A DNA stretch of 64,000 nucleotides from JAXMAR01 sp046350295 (lineage in GTDB: Bacteria > Planctomycetota > Planctomycetia > Gemmatales > Gemmataceae): contig JAXMAR010000013.1 of NCBI GenBank assembly GCA_046350295.1, positions 62,001 through 126,000 on the forward strand, in the 5' to 3' direction. The notes below the pieces were generated by a model. That model searched no databases. It had not been told where the DNA came from and saw nothing but the letters and a program-made list of their open reading frames with translations. Below, one piece after another: positions 17,529 through 26,989 of this stretch (within the stretch, counting starts at the first letter, position 1; every line of letters starts with the position of its first letter). The position numbers and the translations under genes were made by a program.

Positions 17529-17658
17529 GTGCATCATCGGCGCCTCGCAAAAGGATAATTCGCGGACGAGCGCGCAACTTGCGCGGCGTTTTTCGTTACT
17601 GATAAAAACAGCTTTTCCGCAGATGGCTCGGTCCAGGGAAGAACTTCCGGAGACTTCC

Positions 17659-18840
17659 ATGCGCTATGTCGTCCCCTTCCTGGCGGTTTTCGCAGTCGTG
17701 ACGCCTGCCCCGGCCCAGCCGGGGCCGTTGCCGGCGGAGTCGCTCATCCGCGCGCAGGAATGGTTGCGCGTGCTCGGCTTCGAGTTGACGCTGCTGGAGC
17801 GGGAGACCATCCCGACGATCGCGACGCCGGCCGTCCGTTCTGACCTCGCCGCCCACGTCGCCCGGTTGCAGGTCGACGTCGCCGCGCTCGACCGCGCCCT
17901 GTTCCCCGGCGCTCCCTCCGGTCTTGGCCTCAAGGCGTTTGTAGTCCTCGACAAGGACCTGCACCGCCTCGTCGAAGCTATCGACGCGGCGCCCGTCAAG
18001 TCGCTGGCCCTGCGCCACGCCGGCAAGCGCCTCGCCTTCGCCGACACCCAACTCGGCGGCATTTTCGCGGGTGGCGACGCTTCCGACGACCTCTTCCCCA
18101 TCGCCCTCAAACGGCAGACCATCGCCTTCCAGCAGGCGGCTGCCGACCTGCTCGAACTGACCAGGCTCCTGCCCGGGGACGCCGTCAGCGGCCGCATCCG
18201 CGAGAATACCGGCCGTCTCAACGCCGCCCTCGCCGCCTTCGGCGAGCGCCTCGACCGGGGCGAGTCGCGCAAGGCCTTGCGGCTCAGTTACTTCGCCGTC
18301 GACGCCGCCTGGCAGCGCGTCGCCTGGGACATCAACCCCTTGCCCGAAGCGCTCGCCAACCGCGTCATCCTGGCGGCGCGGCGCTGCGATCACCTCAACG
18401 ATCGCCTCACCGATCTCTTGAAGCTCGAAGGCGGCAGCTATCTCCTTCGCGAGGGCAACCCGGCCGTCCGGACCGCCACCGCCCTGCTGCAAGGCGCCTG
18501 GTTTCTCAACGGCTTCAACCAGAACGGCAAGCTCGTGTCCGGCCCCAAGGCGGACACGCGGCTCATCTTCTCGGGCCATCGCTGGTTCCGCGAGACCGAC
18601 AAGGTCATCACGAACAGCGGCACGTACAAGCTTGTCGACGTGGAACCGGGCGTGGCCGCCAAGATGGAGTTGACGATCACGTCCGGGCCGGAGAAAGGCC
18701 GCGTTGTTCCCGTGTTGATCCGCATGGAGGGGAACCTGCTGCGCTACGCCTACTTCCTTAAGAAGGCGGCGTACCCGACCGGGTTCATCACCGTGACGGG
18801 GGATAACATGGCGTCGTACACATGGAGACGCGTCGAGTAG
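17659..18840 (+). CDS. Exported protein with C-terminal TIGR03067-like lipocalin domain
   Basis: A 393-residue protein. A signal peptide spans about residues 1-20 (VVPFLAVFAVVTPAPAQ). The middle is helical and unrecognised. The last 115 residues (LLQGAWFLNGFNQNGK, LIFSGHRWF, NSGTYKLVDVEP, GPEKGRVVPVLIRMEGNLLRY) match the pattern of the planctomycete TIGR03067 domain. Start ATG 17659 has GGAG seven bases upstream; the frame is open far upstream but overlaps the response-regulator gene. Function unknown. Confidence 0.8.
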   Translation: MRYVVPFLAVFAVVTPAPAQPGPLPAESLIRAQEWLRVLGFELTLLERETIPTIATPAVRSDLAAHVARLQVDVAALDRALFPGAPSGLGLKAFVVLDKDLHRLVEAIDAAPVKSLALRHAGKRLAFADTQLGGIFAGGDASDDLFPIALKRQTIAFQQAAADLLELTRLLPGDAVSGRIRENTGRLNAALAAFGERLDRGESRKALRLSYFAVDAAWQRVAWDINPLPEALANRVILAARRCDHLNDRLTDLLKLEGGSYLLREGNPAVRTATALLQGAWFLNGFNQNGKLVSGPKADTRLIFSGHRWFRETDKVITNSGTYKLVDVEPGVAAKMELTITSGPEKGRVVPVLIRMEGNLLRYAYFLKKAAYPTGFITVTGDNMASYTWRRVE

Positions 18841-18896
18841 AAGACGCGCTAACCGCGACGTCCAGGGCTTTCAAAGATACCCGGGAGACTCGCCCG

Positions 18897-20348
18897 ATGC
18901 TTCGCCGCTCCTTCCTTGCCTTCCTCGTATGTGTCTTCGCGCCGCTCGCCGGTTGGTCCCAAGATCCACCTCTTGATCCCACAGGCATCCGCGGCCGCGT
19001 GCTCTTGGTCGGCTCCGGGCCGGTTCCGCAAGGCGTCATCGAAGGCTTCTGGCGATCCGTGAGCGGCGCCGAACCCGTCCTTGTCGTCGGCGGGGACAGG
19101 GCATTGTTTGACGCCATCGACGCCTCGGCCGGCGACAAGAAAACGCGGCCGCAGCGTCTGACGCTGGAGGATTCGGCCAAGATAACGGGAGGACTAAAGA
19201 CGGCTCGAGCCGTGTGGTTTGCCGACATGGGCGCCGAAAAGCTGACCGCGGCCGATCTCGCTCGCGCCACGCGCGACCTGCTGGGGCGTGACGGCGTCGT
19301 CGTCCTGTCGGGCAAGTCGTTGGCGGCAATCAACGGCTCGGCGCAGCTGCTGCCCGACTGCGTCGTGCAGGACAAAGCCTTGGCCGGGGCCATCGCTGTC
19401 TCGGTCCCGGCGGAAACCGCGCTATGGATCGAAGGCCGGCGCCTCAGCGTGCTCGGCAAAGGCTTTGTCACTCTGCGCCTCGCGGCGTCCAAGGCGCGGC
19501 CGGAGCGAACGATCTCTCTGAAAGCAAAAACGACGGAAGACCTCACGGGCCTGCGCCGCGCCGCGCTGGAACGGTTGCACGAGACGAAGGCCAAACCCGA
19601 GGCCCCGGAGGTCGCGAAAGGGACGCTGATCATCATCGGCGGCGGCGGCTATCCGAAGGGGATTCTCGAACGCTTCGTGAAACTTGCCGGGGGCCCGAAG
19701 GCGTCGATCGTAGTATTGCCGACCGCCAATGATCCACTGCCAAAAAAAGAAGGAATCGCCGAGGCGTTCCGCAAGCTGGGCGCGAAGGAGGTCACGGTGC
19801 TGGATGGCCGGACGCGCGAGCGGGTCGAGAGTGAGAAATCGCTCGCGGCTTTCGGCAGGGCGACGGGCGTCTGGTTCGGCGGCGGACGGCAGTGGCGCTT
19901 CGTGGACGCTTACGCGGGGAGCAAGGCGCAGCCGCTAATGAAGGAGACGCTGGCGCGCGGCGGGGTCATTGGCGGCACGTCGGCCGGCGCGACCATTCAA
20001 GGGGACTACCTGTGCCGCGGCAGCCCGCTCGAGAACTTCAGCATCGCCTACGAAGGCTACGAGCGCGGCCTGGGCTTCCTTCCCGGCGTCGCCATCGATC
20101 AACACTTCACGCAGCGCAAGCGATTCGCGGACATGACGGGCCTCATGAAATCGCGCCCCGAGTTCCTCGGCATCGGCATCGACGAGACGACAGCCATCGT
20201 CGTGCAGGGGCACATCGCCGAGGTCACGGGCAAGGGGAAGGTCCATTTCTATGACGCAGGGCGGAAGCGCAAGGACGGGGAGGCGGACTACGAGGCGCTG
20301 GGGGCGGGCGAGCGGTATGACCTGAAGTTGCGGCGCAAGGGGGAGTGA
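18897..20348 (+). CDS. Cyanophycinase-like peptidase (S51 family), exported
   Basis: A 483-residue protein with a signal peptide (FLAFLVCVFAPLAGWSQ) and a C-terminal S51 domain from about residue 240. Cyanophycinases hydrolyse cyanophycin (multi-L-arginyl-poly-L-aspartate). The nucleophile elbow is GGTSAGATIQ, and GTLIIIGGGGYPKG, VWFGGGRQWR and GIGIDETTAIVV are typical. The N-terminal half (GRVLLVGSGPVPQGV, SGKSLAAINGSAQLLP) looks like a degenerate second copy of the same fold. Start ATG 18897 follows GGGAGACTCGCCCG. The true substrate is not proven. Confidence 0.88.
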   Translation: MLRRSFLAFLVCVFAPLAGWSQDPPLDPTGIRGRVLLVGSGPVPQGVIEGFWRSVSGAEPVLVVGGDRALFDAIDASAGDKKTRPQRLTLEDSAKITGGLKTARAVWFADMGAEKLTAADLARATRDLLGRDGVVVLSGKSLAAINGSAQLLPDCVVQDKALAGAIAVSVPAETALWIEGRRLSVLGKGFVTLRLAASKARPERTISLKAKTTEDLTGLRRAALERLHETKAKPEAPEVAKGTLIIIGGGGYPKGILERFVKLAGGPKASIVVLPTANDPLPKKEGIAEAFRKLGAKEVTVLDGRTRERVESEKSLAAFGRATGVWFGGGRQWRFVDAYAGSKAQPLMKETLARGGVIGGTSAGATIQGDYLCRGSPLENFSIAYEGYERGLGFLPGVAIDQHFTQRKRFADMTGLMKSRPEFLGIGIDETTAIVVQGHIAEVTGKGKVHFYDAGRKRKDGEADYEALGAGERYDLKLRRKGE

Positions 20349-20411
20349 GGGAGCGACGACAAGGCATCCGAGTTGAGCGCAGGTTCAGGGCTTTCCTGCG
20401 TGCCTCTTCAC

Positions 20412-20439
20412 CCCGCAGGCTCGAAGACTCGCCTGCGGG
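20412..20439. terminator. Hairpin between convergent genes
   Basis: CCCGCAGGC (20412-20420) and GCCTGCGGG (20431-20439) form a 9-bp stem between the convergent cyanophycinase-like gene and the cNMP/ferredoxin fusion. The T-tract is weak (CTTGTGTGT). Confidence 0.6.
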
Positions 20440-20447
20440 CTTGTGTG

Positions 20448-22955
20448 TCATTTCATCGCTTCGGCGAGGTCGCGGCCGAAGTTGACGCGGACGGCGGCTT
20501 CATGCGGGCAGGCGTAGACGCAGCGGGGGTCGGGGTCGGCGAGGGAGCTGCACATGTCGCAGACGGCGGCGCGGCCGCGGAGTTCGACGAGCTCGTTGCC
20601 GGCGGAGGCTGCGGCGTGGCTTTCGCCTTCCTGGAGAGGGTGGATCTGGATGGAGTCATAGGGGCATTGGCGGGCGCAGATGCCGCAGCCGATGCACCAG
20701 TCTTTGATCTGGATTTCGAGGTTGTCGCCGCGCTGGATGGAGCGGACGGGGCAGCCGATCATGCAGACGGGGTCGAGGCAGGCACGGCACGTGAAGGGGA
20801 CGAGGTACTTGCCGAAGCGCGGGCCGGTGAGGAACAGGCGGGTGCGGCCGTCGTCGTGGCTGTCGACGCAGGCCTTGACGCATTCGTCGCAGCGGGTGCA
20901 GCGCTCCAGGTCGATGAGCATGAGGCGCTGGCCCTGGATGAGCCCGAGCCGGGCGACCTCGGCAGTCCGGGCCGAGGCGCCGTCGACCGCGCTCGCCCGC
21001 ACCGCCTGCTCCTGAACCTCGCGGGTGTGGCGGCGCCGCGATTCGATGACCTTGCCGATCTTCTCCTTGAGGATCGGATACTTCTCGATCAACTCCAGCA
21101 CCAATTGCTGCGATAGCTTCACCAGCTCGACCCGGCCGAGGTCCTTCTGATCGGCGTGGATGCGGGGCTGGCCGTAGGCGACGCAGGTGGCCGTGCGCGG
21201 CGTCTTCTCGACGACGCCGATCTCACCGAAGACCTCGCCGCGCGAGAGGTAGGTGAGGATGCGGTCACCGCTGGCGGAGGGCGCCGGCAAGGGAGCGAAG
21301 GCGTCCGGGAAGATCTCCTCCAGCAACAGGCGTTGGCCGCGCCGCAGCTGCGATTCGTTCCAGGCCTTGCGATCGGCCGGAAGATAGTAGCCGCGCTGCT
21401 TGAACTTGTCGGAGTCGAGGATCGGCTTCATCTCCGGCAGCGTCGCCAGTTTGGTCGACTTGATGATCTCGTTGAAGCCGATGGCGGCCGCGACTTGCAG
21501 GGGACGGGCAAGCTCTGCCGCGGCCGCCCCTTGCAGCGCTTTCAGGATGTTTTCCGGGAGCAGCTTGAGCGTCGCGGCGGCCGGTCCGGTCGCGCTCTTG
21601 GCCTGATCGGCCAGCTTGCTCTTGGCCTTCACGTCCTCAGCGCGGAGGAGGGCGGAGACGTTCTGCATGACCTGGACGATGCCGTCGCGAACCAGGTAGA
21701 TGGCGTCGGAACGGTCGTGCTCGTCGCAGATGACCTGGCCGGAGGCGAAGGTGACCAGCTCGACCTTGTCGCGGATCTGCTCGACGACCTGGGCGTAGTC
21801 GGAGTCGGAGAGGTCCTTGAACAGGCCGAGGTCGCGGAGGTGCAACTCGAGGACGCGGCGGCGGTAGACGCGCTGGCGCTCCTTCTGGTAGTCGGGGTCC
21901 TTGTCGATCTCGTCGAGGACGTTGCCGAGGATTTCGAGGAGGAAGCCGTCGGCACGTGCGGTGACGGTGGCGGAGCGGGGGCGGCGATTGAGGCAGGCCA
22001 TCTCGCCGAAGAGATCGCCTTCGAGGAGGCTGGCGCGGCGGGAGCGGAAGTCGACGTCGCCGGGGCCGTCGGAGGGCAAGGAGCGCGGGCCGTCGTCGGC
22101 GCCATCCTTGCGGCGGCCGAGGAGCCAGTTCTTGATGCGCCCAAACCAGCCGGGCGCGCGGGCGCGGTCGCGGCCGCTGGCGAGGTGGACTTCGGCGAAG
22201 GGCTGCGTGTCCTCATCGCCGTCGGCTGAGGCACGGAGGCAGCCGGCGAGGTCGGGGTCCTTCGCCTCGGTCTGCTTGGCCCTGGTCCGCCTTTCCGCCG
22301 CGTCGGCGGTGCGGAAGAACTCCTCGTCCTTCTGGAGGGATTTGACTTCATCGGGGGCCAGGGCGCAGTCGCGCCAGAGGCGAGCGGTGTCCGGGTCGTC
22401 TTTCTCGATCGAAGCGGCGTGCTCGAGCTTTTTCGGCGGCGGCGCGGCGAGCAAGGTCTTGATGGCGGGGCCGCGCTCCTTGTCGCCTTTCTTCTCGGCC
22501 TCGGTCATCAGCTTCTTGAGGGCGGCTTCGGCGGCGATGCGGGCGTCGAGGCGGTCCTGGGCGGCCTTGCGGCGGCGGTCGAGTTCCTGGTCGGCGGCGA
22601 ACGCCTTTTGCTGCTTGTCGCGGCGGTCGGCCGCGAGGGTCGCGAAGGTTTGCTCGATGCGCTTGGCGGCGCGGCGGCTCGGCTCATCCTCGTCGGCCGC
22701 GAGCATGGTCTGCAGGCGGAGCCAGTCGGCGGGGCGGAGGATGAAGAAGGCCGTGGCGCCTTCCTCGTTCTGGCGGCAGATGACGTCGCCTTTGCGGACC
22801 TGGCGCAGCCGCATGGCGCCTGGGTACTTGAGGAGCTTCTCCTTACGGTCGCGCGCGAGGCAGGCGAGGAAGGAGATGGTTTGAAACTCTTCGTCGGTAA
22901 GGTCGATGTCCCCGTCGCGGAGGGGCAGCTGCGCTTCGGGATAGACTTTGGCCAT
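20448..22955 (-). CDS. Fusion of cyclic-nucleotide-binding domains with a four-cluster ferredoxin module
   Basis: An 835-residue cytoplasmic protein with no signal or membrane segment. CRP-like cNMP-binding folds are seen at about 285-420 (LLEGDLFGEMACLNRRPRSA; VTFASGQVICDEHDRSDAIY) and again near 570-620 (LSRGEVFGEIGVVEKTPRTA). They are interrupted by long charged helical inserts (about 90-280 and 430-550). The C-terminal 180 residues hold four [4Fe-4S] motifs like those of DmsB/HybA electron-transfer subunits: CTRCDECVKAC, CRACLDPVCMIGCP, CIGCGICARQCP and CDMCSSLADPDPRCVYACP. The start at ATG 22955 is preferred over an upstream in-frame start at 23006. The likely job is cNMP-gated electron transfer. 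The redox partner is not nearby. Confidence 0.85.
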   Translation of the reverse strand: MAKVYPEAQLPLRDGDIDLTDEEFQTISFLACLARDRKEKLLKYPGAMRLRQVRKGDVICRQNEEGATAFFILRPADWLRLQTMLAADEDEPSRRAAKRIEQTFATLAADRRDKQQKAFAADQELDRRRKAAQDRLDARIAAEAALKKLMTEAEKKGDKERGPAIKTLLAAPPPKKLEHAASIEKDDPDTARLWRDCALAPDEVKSLQKDEEFFRTADAAERRTRAKQTEAKDPDLAGCLRASADGDEDTQPFAEVHLASGRDRARAPGWFGRIKNWLLGRRKDGADDGPRSLPSDGPGDVDFRSRRASLLEGDLFGEMACLNRRPRSATVTARADGFLLEILGNVLDEIDKDPDYQKERQRVYRRRVLELHLRDLGLFKDLSDSDYAQVVEQIRDKVELVTFASGQVICDEHDRSDAIYLVRDGIVQVMQNVSALLRAEDVKAKSKLADQAKSATGPAAATLKLLPENILKALQGAAAAELARPLQVAAAIGFNEIIKSTKLATLPEMKPILDSDKFKQRGYYLPADRKAWNESQLRRGQRLLLEEIFPDAFAPLPAPSASGDRILTYLSRGEVFGEIGVVEKTPRTATCVAYGQPRIHADQKDLGRVELVKLSQQLVLELIEKYPILKEKIGKVIESRRRHTREVQEQAVRASAVDGASARTAEVARLGLIQGQRLMLIDLERCTRCDECVKACVDSHDDGRTRLFLTGPRFGKYLVPFTCRACLDPVCMIGCPVRSIQRGDNLEIQIKDWCIGCGICARQCPYDSIQIHPLQEGESHAAASAGNELVELRGRAAVCDMCSSLADPDPRCVYACPHEAAVRVNFGRDLAEAMK

Positions 22956-23062
22956 GTCAAGACGCCTTGCAACGTGGACGACGGTTGAACGGAGTGATTC
23001 TGGCAAAGGAGTGAGGCGGCGTCAACCGTGCAAGGCGCCGGAGAGCGCCGGGGGGGCGCCGC

Positions 23063-23893
23063 TCAGTCCAGGTTTCCCGTCAGGTTGTCGTTGCGGACGC
23101 AGGCGCGCATGAATTGCGTCGGGTCGACGCTGAAGGTGGCGTGGCGGACGGAGCCGTCCGCCAGGGCGATGTTGAAACCGCTCGTGTGCGAGGAGCCGAA
23201 GCGCTGGTTGGCGGCGGTGGTGGCGGAGTTATTGAAATCGGGGGCCGGGCCGAGGGCGGCGGTGGCGCGGCGGTAGTGGTCATAGTCGCCGTTCCAGCCG
23301 GAGATGAACGGGCACTCGTTGTCGTCGGTGGCCGTGCCGAAGTGGGCGAGGTTCACCTGGCGCTCGCCGAGCATGACGGTGTTGGAGGTTCCGTCGGTGA
23401 TGTGAGCGATCTTGACGGAAGGGAGGAAACCGCGCGCGACGACGCCGTTGACCCCGTTGGCGTCGCTGCCGGCGCAGCCGGCGTAGTCGATGACGGTGTG
23501 GTTGTTGTACGTCGCCGGGGCGCGGCGACTGGGGCAGTAGTAGATCGGCACGGGCGTTTGCCGGATCGCCGTCAGGTTGGTGCTGCGAAAGAGCGGGGTT
23601 TGCTCGACATAGGGCAGGATCTGATAGCACCAGCTCCATTGGCGGCGATCGGCGGTGTCGGCGGCGGATGTTCCGGCGGGGTTCCAGCCACCCTGCGGGA
23701 AGTACTTGACGACATCGTGGAAGCCATGCATGGCAATGGCCATCTGCCGCAAGTTGTTGGCGCATTGTGTTCGCGCCGAAGCCTCCCGAACCTTTTGCAC
23801 GGCCGGTACGAGGAGCGCGATGAGAATGGCGATGATGGCGATGACGACAAGCAACTCAATGAGCGTGAACGCCGGACGAACGGAACGGGACAT
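23063..23893 (-). CDS. DUF1559 prepilin-like protein
   Basis: A 276-residue protein of the family greatly expanded in planctomycetes. The N-terminus is a type IV prepilin methylation segment (AFTLIELLVVIAIIAILIAL) followed by VPAVQKVREASARTQCANNL. The C-terminal part has the usual H-x9-DGS-like end seen as GFNIALADGSVRHATFSV. Start ATG 23893 has GGGAGG nine bases upstream. It is probably assembled or anchored by a type II/IV-pilus-like system; function unknown. Confidence 0.95.
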   Translation of the reverse strand: MSRSVRPAFTLIELLVVIAIIAILIALLVPAVQKVREASARTQCANNLRQMAIAMHGFHDVVKYFPQGGWNPAGTSAADTADRRQWSWCYQILPYVEQTPLFRSTNLTAIRQTPVPIYYCPSRRAPATYNNHTVIDYAGCAGSDANGVNGVVARGFLPSVKIAHITDGTSNTVMLGERQVNLAHFGTATDDNECPFISGWNGDYDHYRRATAALGPAPDFNNSATTAANQRFGSSHTSGFNIALADGSVRHATFSVDPTQFMRACVRNDNLTGNLD

Positions 23894-24588
23894 CGGCGGC
23901 CTCCCAGCTGGAAATGAACGGGCTGTCGGGCGCGGACGAGGCGAACGACCGGAGGATAGCACGCCACGTGGGGCGGTGTAAACAGGAAAATGAAACTTCC
24001 CTCATTTTTACGCGTCGCGACGGGCCTTGTACAATGAGGGCCATGGTACGTCCTGACGAATCGGAGATAGCCGATTCATGCTGCACTCAGCTTGCGGGTG
24101 AAAGTCCCGTCGCGGTAGGCGCCGGAGCGCCGCGTAGCAGGTCCCGGACGCACAAGGGAGACCTTGGCGTCTGAGTGGGATGTCAAGAGCCCGTATGGAG
24201 TCGTACGACCTCATGGCGGGGAGCAAGTTCGCAGGCCCAGCGTTAGCGAACCCTACAGCCTCGTGATATAAGAACCCGAAAGGTCGAGTGGCCGAGCCGC
24301 TCATGTCACGGCGAAGGCAAGAGACTGCACCTGTTAGAATGTCCGGAGGGGTGCAGGACACTCGCGGGGTAGAGGGGAGGGCATGTGAACACAGCTTGGT
24401 GCGGAACAGGAGAGACCCGTCCCGGCGGCCCACGTTGGGCGATGGCGGCTCCTATAAGCCGATGGCGAAGGGGAGTCGTGTCGGGCGGGAGTCCGAGGGG
24501 TTCGTAGTACCGTCGAAGCCGGCGAAAGTCGGTGGAGGGAAGGGACCCTGCTTTGGTCACGATGGCGCACGGAGGTAAGCGCGAGGGC

Positions 24589-25929
24589 ATGGTCCAAAAG
24601 ACCCAACTACCCCATGACAAAGTGCGAGAACTCCAACGCAGTCTGTTCACGGCAGCCAAGCGGCATCGGGAGCGACGCTTTCACGCTTTGTACGACCGGA
24701 TCTGGCGGATTGACGTTCTGCTGGAGGCGTGGCAGCGGGTGCGCAGCAACAAAGGGGCTGCGGGCATCGACGGCGAGACGCTGACGATGATCGAGCAGCA
24801 AGGCGTCGGGCGGTTCCTGTTGGACCTGCAAGACGTACTCCGTGCGGGGAAGTATCGGCCGCAACCGGTGCGTCGGCGATACATTCCCAAGGCGGATGGG
24901 CGGCAGCGGCCGCTGGGCATCCCGACGGTGCGGGATCGCGTCGTACAGATGGCGGCAAAGATCGTGTTGGAGCCGATCTTTGAGGCGGACTTCGAGCCGT
25001 GCAGTTACGGCTTTCGTCCGCGCCGCAGCGCGACGCAGGCCTTGGAGGCCATCCGTTTGACGGGTGGGCGCGGCCACTATCACGTGGTGGACGCGGACAT
25101 TCAAGGCTTCTTCGATGCCATCAACCAGGACATCCTTCTGGAGCAAGTGGCGCGGAGGATTTCGGATCGGCGGGTGCTCAAGCTGTTGCGGCAATGGTTG
25201 CAAGCAGGCGTCATGGAGGATGGTCAGGTGCGGACGGCGACCGCGGGGACTCCGCAAGGCGGGGTCATTTCACCGTTGTTGGCGAACGTGTACCTGAACG
25301 ATCTGGACCGCATCTGGACGGCGACTTGTTCTCACCTGGGTCAACTGGTGCGTTACGCGGATGACTTCGTCATCTTGTGCCGCACGCGGGCTCAGGCCGA
25401 GCAGGCGCTGGCTGAGGTGAGGATGATTCTGGATCGGCTGCGACTGCAACTGCATCCGACCAAGACACGATTGGTGGAGTTGGGCTTGGGGAAAGAGGGC
25501 TTCACGTTCCTGGGATGTTACCTGCGGATCGTGCGTTCGCACTTCAAGGGGCGACGCTATCTGTTCCGCTGGCCGTCTCCGCGAGCGATGAAAGCGATCA
25601 CCACCAAGATCCACGACCTCACCGAACCGCGGCGCTGGGCGTGGATGAAGGACATCCGGGAAGTGATCCGGGTGCTGAATCCGGTCCTGCGTGGCTGGGG
25701 CGGTTACTTCCGGACTGGCAACGCGTCGGCAAAGTTCAACGCGGTGGACAGCTACGTGCGTCAGCGGCTGCTTCGGCTGCTGGCTCGGCGTGGCGGCCAA
25801 CGACGCTGGCAACCCGATGGGCGTCCGTTCCGGCCGAGCGCCTGGCCGCATCGCCGCTTCGTGACCGAGCATGGCCTGTATCAGTTGTTGGGCACGATCC
25901 GTTACCCGGGAGTCGCGCATGCTGTCTGA
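24589..25929 (+). CDS. ltrA: Group II intron reverse transcriptase/maturase
   Basis: A multifunctional intron protein that aids splicing and copies the intron into DNA. The RT domain has GIDGETLTMIEQQ, YIPKADGRQRPLGIPTVRDR, SYGFRPRRSATQAL, GTPQGGVISPLLANVYLNDL and the catalytic YADDFVILC. The maturase (X) domain is at the C-terminus (LRGWGGYFRTGNA). No H-N-H endonuclease domain follows, since the protein ends at about 446 residues. Start ATG 24589 (MVQKTQ) has GGAGG 13 bases upstream; an ATG at 24562 is also possible. The frame appears intact. Confidence 0.95.
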   Translation: MVQKTQLPHDKVRELQRSLFTAAKRHRERRFHALYDRIWRIDVLLEAWQRVRSNKGAAGIDGETLTMIEQQGVGRFLLDLQDVLRAGKYRPQPVRRRYIPKADGRQRPLGIPTVRDRVVQMAAKIVLEPIFEADFEPCSYGFRPRRSATQALEAIRLTGGRGHYHVVDADIQGFFDAINQDILLEQVARRISDRRVLKLLRQWLQAGVMEDGQVRTATAGTPQGGVISPLLANVYLNDLDRIWTATCSHLGQLVRYADDFVILCRTRAQAEQALAEVRMILDRLRLQLHPTKTRLVELGLGKEGFTFLGCYLRIVRSHFKGRRYLFRWPSPRAMKAITTKIHDLTEPRRWAWMKDIREVIRVLNPVLRGWGGYFRTGNASAKFNAVDSYVRQRLLRLLARRGGQRRWQPDGRPFRPSAWPHRRFVTEHGLYQLLGTIRYPGVAHAV

Positions 25930-25940
25930 GAAGACCAACG

Positions 25941-25974
25941 GTAAGCCGTATGCGGGAAATCCGCACGTACGGTT
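25941..25974 (+). ncRNA. Group II intron domain V
   Basis: A 34-base helix that forms the intron active site: AAGCCGTATGCGGG on one side, an AAAT-like tetraloop, and CCGCACGTACGGTT on the other, with the conserved AGC triad and a two-base bulge before the outer stem. Its integrity suggests the intron can still splice. Confidence 0.85.
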
Positions 25975-26029
25975 TGAACGGGGGTCTCAGGAAACGGAGC
26001 CGGCGCGCCACCGCGCCTGAGACCTACCA

Positions 26030-26959
26030 ATGCCCCCCCTTCTCGACGTGCGCGATGTGCGGAAACGCTTCGGCCGCACGCTTGCCCTTGCCGGCGCCGG
26101 TTTTCAAGTGCAGAGCGGCGAGATCTTCGGCCTGCTCGGGCCCAATGGCGCCGGCAAGACGACGCTCCTCTCCATCATCAGCGGCCTGCTCGATGCGGAC
26201 AGCGGCGCGGTACTGCTCGACGGCGAGGCGTTCCACGGCTCGGACCGTGGGCTGCGGCGCCTGATCGGCCTCGTGCCGCAGGAGTTGGCCATCTATCAAG
26301 AGCTGAGCGCGGTGGAAAACCTGCGCTTCTTCGGCGAGCTTTACGGGCTGGCGGGGGCGGCGCTGGAGCGGGAGTGTGACGAGGTGCTGCAGGCGATCGG
26401 CTTAGCGGAGCAGAAGAGTCAGCGCGTGAGTACGTTCTCTGGCGGTATGAAGCGGCGGCTCAACCTGGGGGTCGCGCTGATTCATGGTCCGCGACTGCTG
26501 CTCCTCGATGAGCCAACGGCCGGGGTCGACCCGCAATCGCGGCATCACATCTTCGAGGAGGTGCGGCGACTCAATCGCGAAGGGGTCACCATCGTTTACA
26601 CGACGCACTACATGGAGGAGGTGCAGGCGCTGTGCCGGCGCGTCGCCATCGTCGACCACGGCCGGGTCATCGCGTGCGACGAGCTGCCGAACCTGCTGCG
26701 GTTGTTGCCCGGGCGGGTGCGGTTTCGCCTGGGGGTGGGGGAAGCGAATAGCTTGGCGGACCTCAGCGGATGGCCGGGGGTACGGCGACACGAGGCGGAC
26801 GGGGAGCAGGTACTGGAGAGTGACGACGTGAAGGCGCTCGTGCTGCGGCTGGCGGATTGGGTGAACCGGACGGGGGCGGAGCTGGCGAGTTTGCATGTGG
26901 AGGAGGCGAATCTGGAGCGGGTGTTTCTGCACTTGACGGGGCGGGAGTTGAGGGATTGA
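26030..26959 (+). CDS. ABC transporter ATP-binding protein (ABC-2 export type)
   Basis: A 309-residue ATPase of the DrrA/CcmA-like ABC-2 group. Walker A is GPNGAGKTTL, the signature is STFSGGMKRRL, Walker B is LLLLDEPTAGVD, and the H-loop is YTTHYMEE. A C-terminal extension (residues 225-309) ends in LERVFLHLTGRELRD, as in DrrA-type proteins. The matching permease does not follow; the next gene is HEPN. The start codon lies three bases after the predicted 3' end of the group II intron, and no Shine-Dalgarno is present in the intron-side sequence just before it. Confidence 0.92.
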   Translation: MPPLLDVRDVRKRFGRTLALAGAGFQVQSGEIFGLLGPNGAGKTTLLSIISGLLDADSGAVLLDGEAFHGSDRGLRRLIGLVPQELAIYQELSAVENLRFFGELYGLAGAALERECDEVLQAIGLAEQKSQRVSTFSGGMKRRLNLGVALIHGPRLLLLDEPTAGVDPQSRHHIFEEVRRLNREGVTIVYTTHYMEEVQALCRRVAIVDHGRVIACDELPNLLRLLPGRVRFRLGVGEANSLADLSGWPGVRRHEADGEQVLESDDVKALVLRLADWVNRTGAELASLHVEEANLERVFLHLTGRELRD

Positions 26960-26989
26960 TTCCCGAGGTTGCGCTGGAGACGTGTTAAG

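Larger units (their letters stand above)
24046..26027 (+). mobile_element. Group II intron (retroelement) encoding a reverse transcriptase/maturase
   Basis: A self-splicing retroelement. A roughly 500-base structured leader (GGTGAAAGTCCCG near 24098, TTGGTGCGGAACAGGAGA near 24394) precedes the maturase gene. Domain V lies at about 25941-25974 (AGCCGTATGCGGG, AAAT, CCGCACGTACGGTT) with the AGC catalytic triad. Domain VI follows (GGTCTCAGG pairing with CCTGAGACC), ending near CTAC. I place the 5' end at GTACG (24046) from the usual G-x-x-x-G pattern, but this differs from the commoner GTGYG. Both ends are uncertain by a few bases. Confidence 0.85.
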
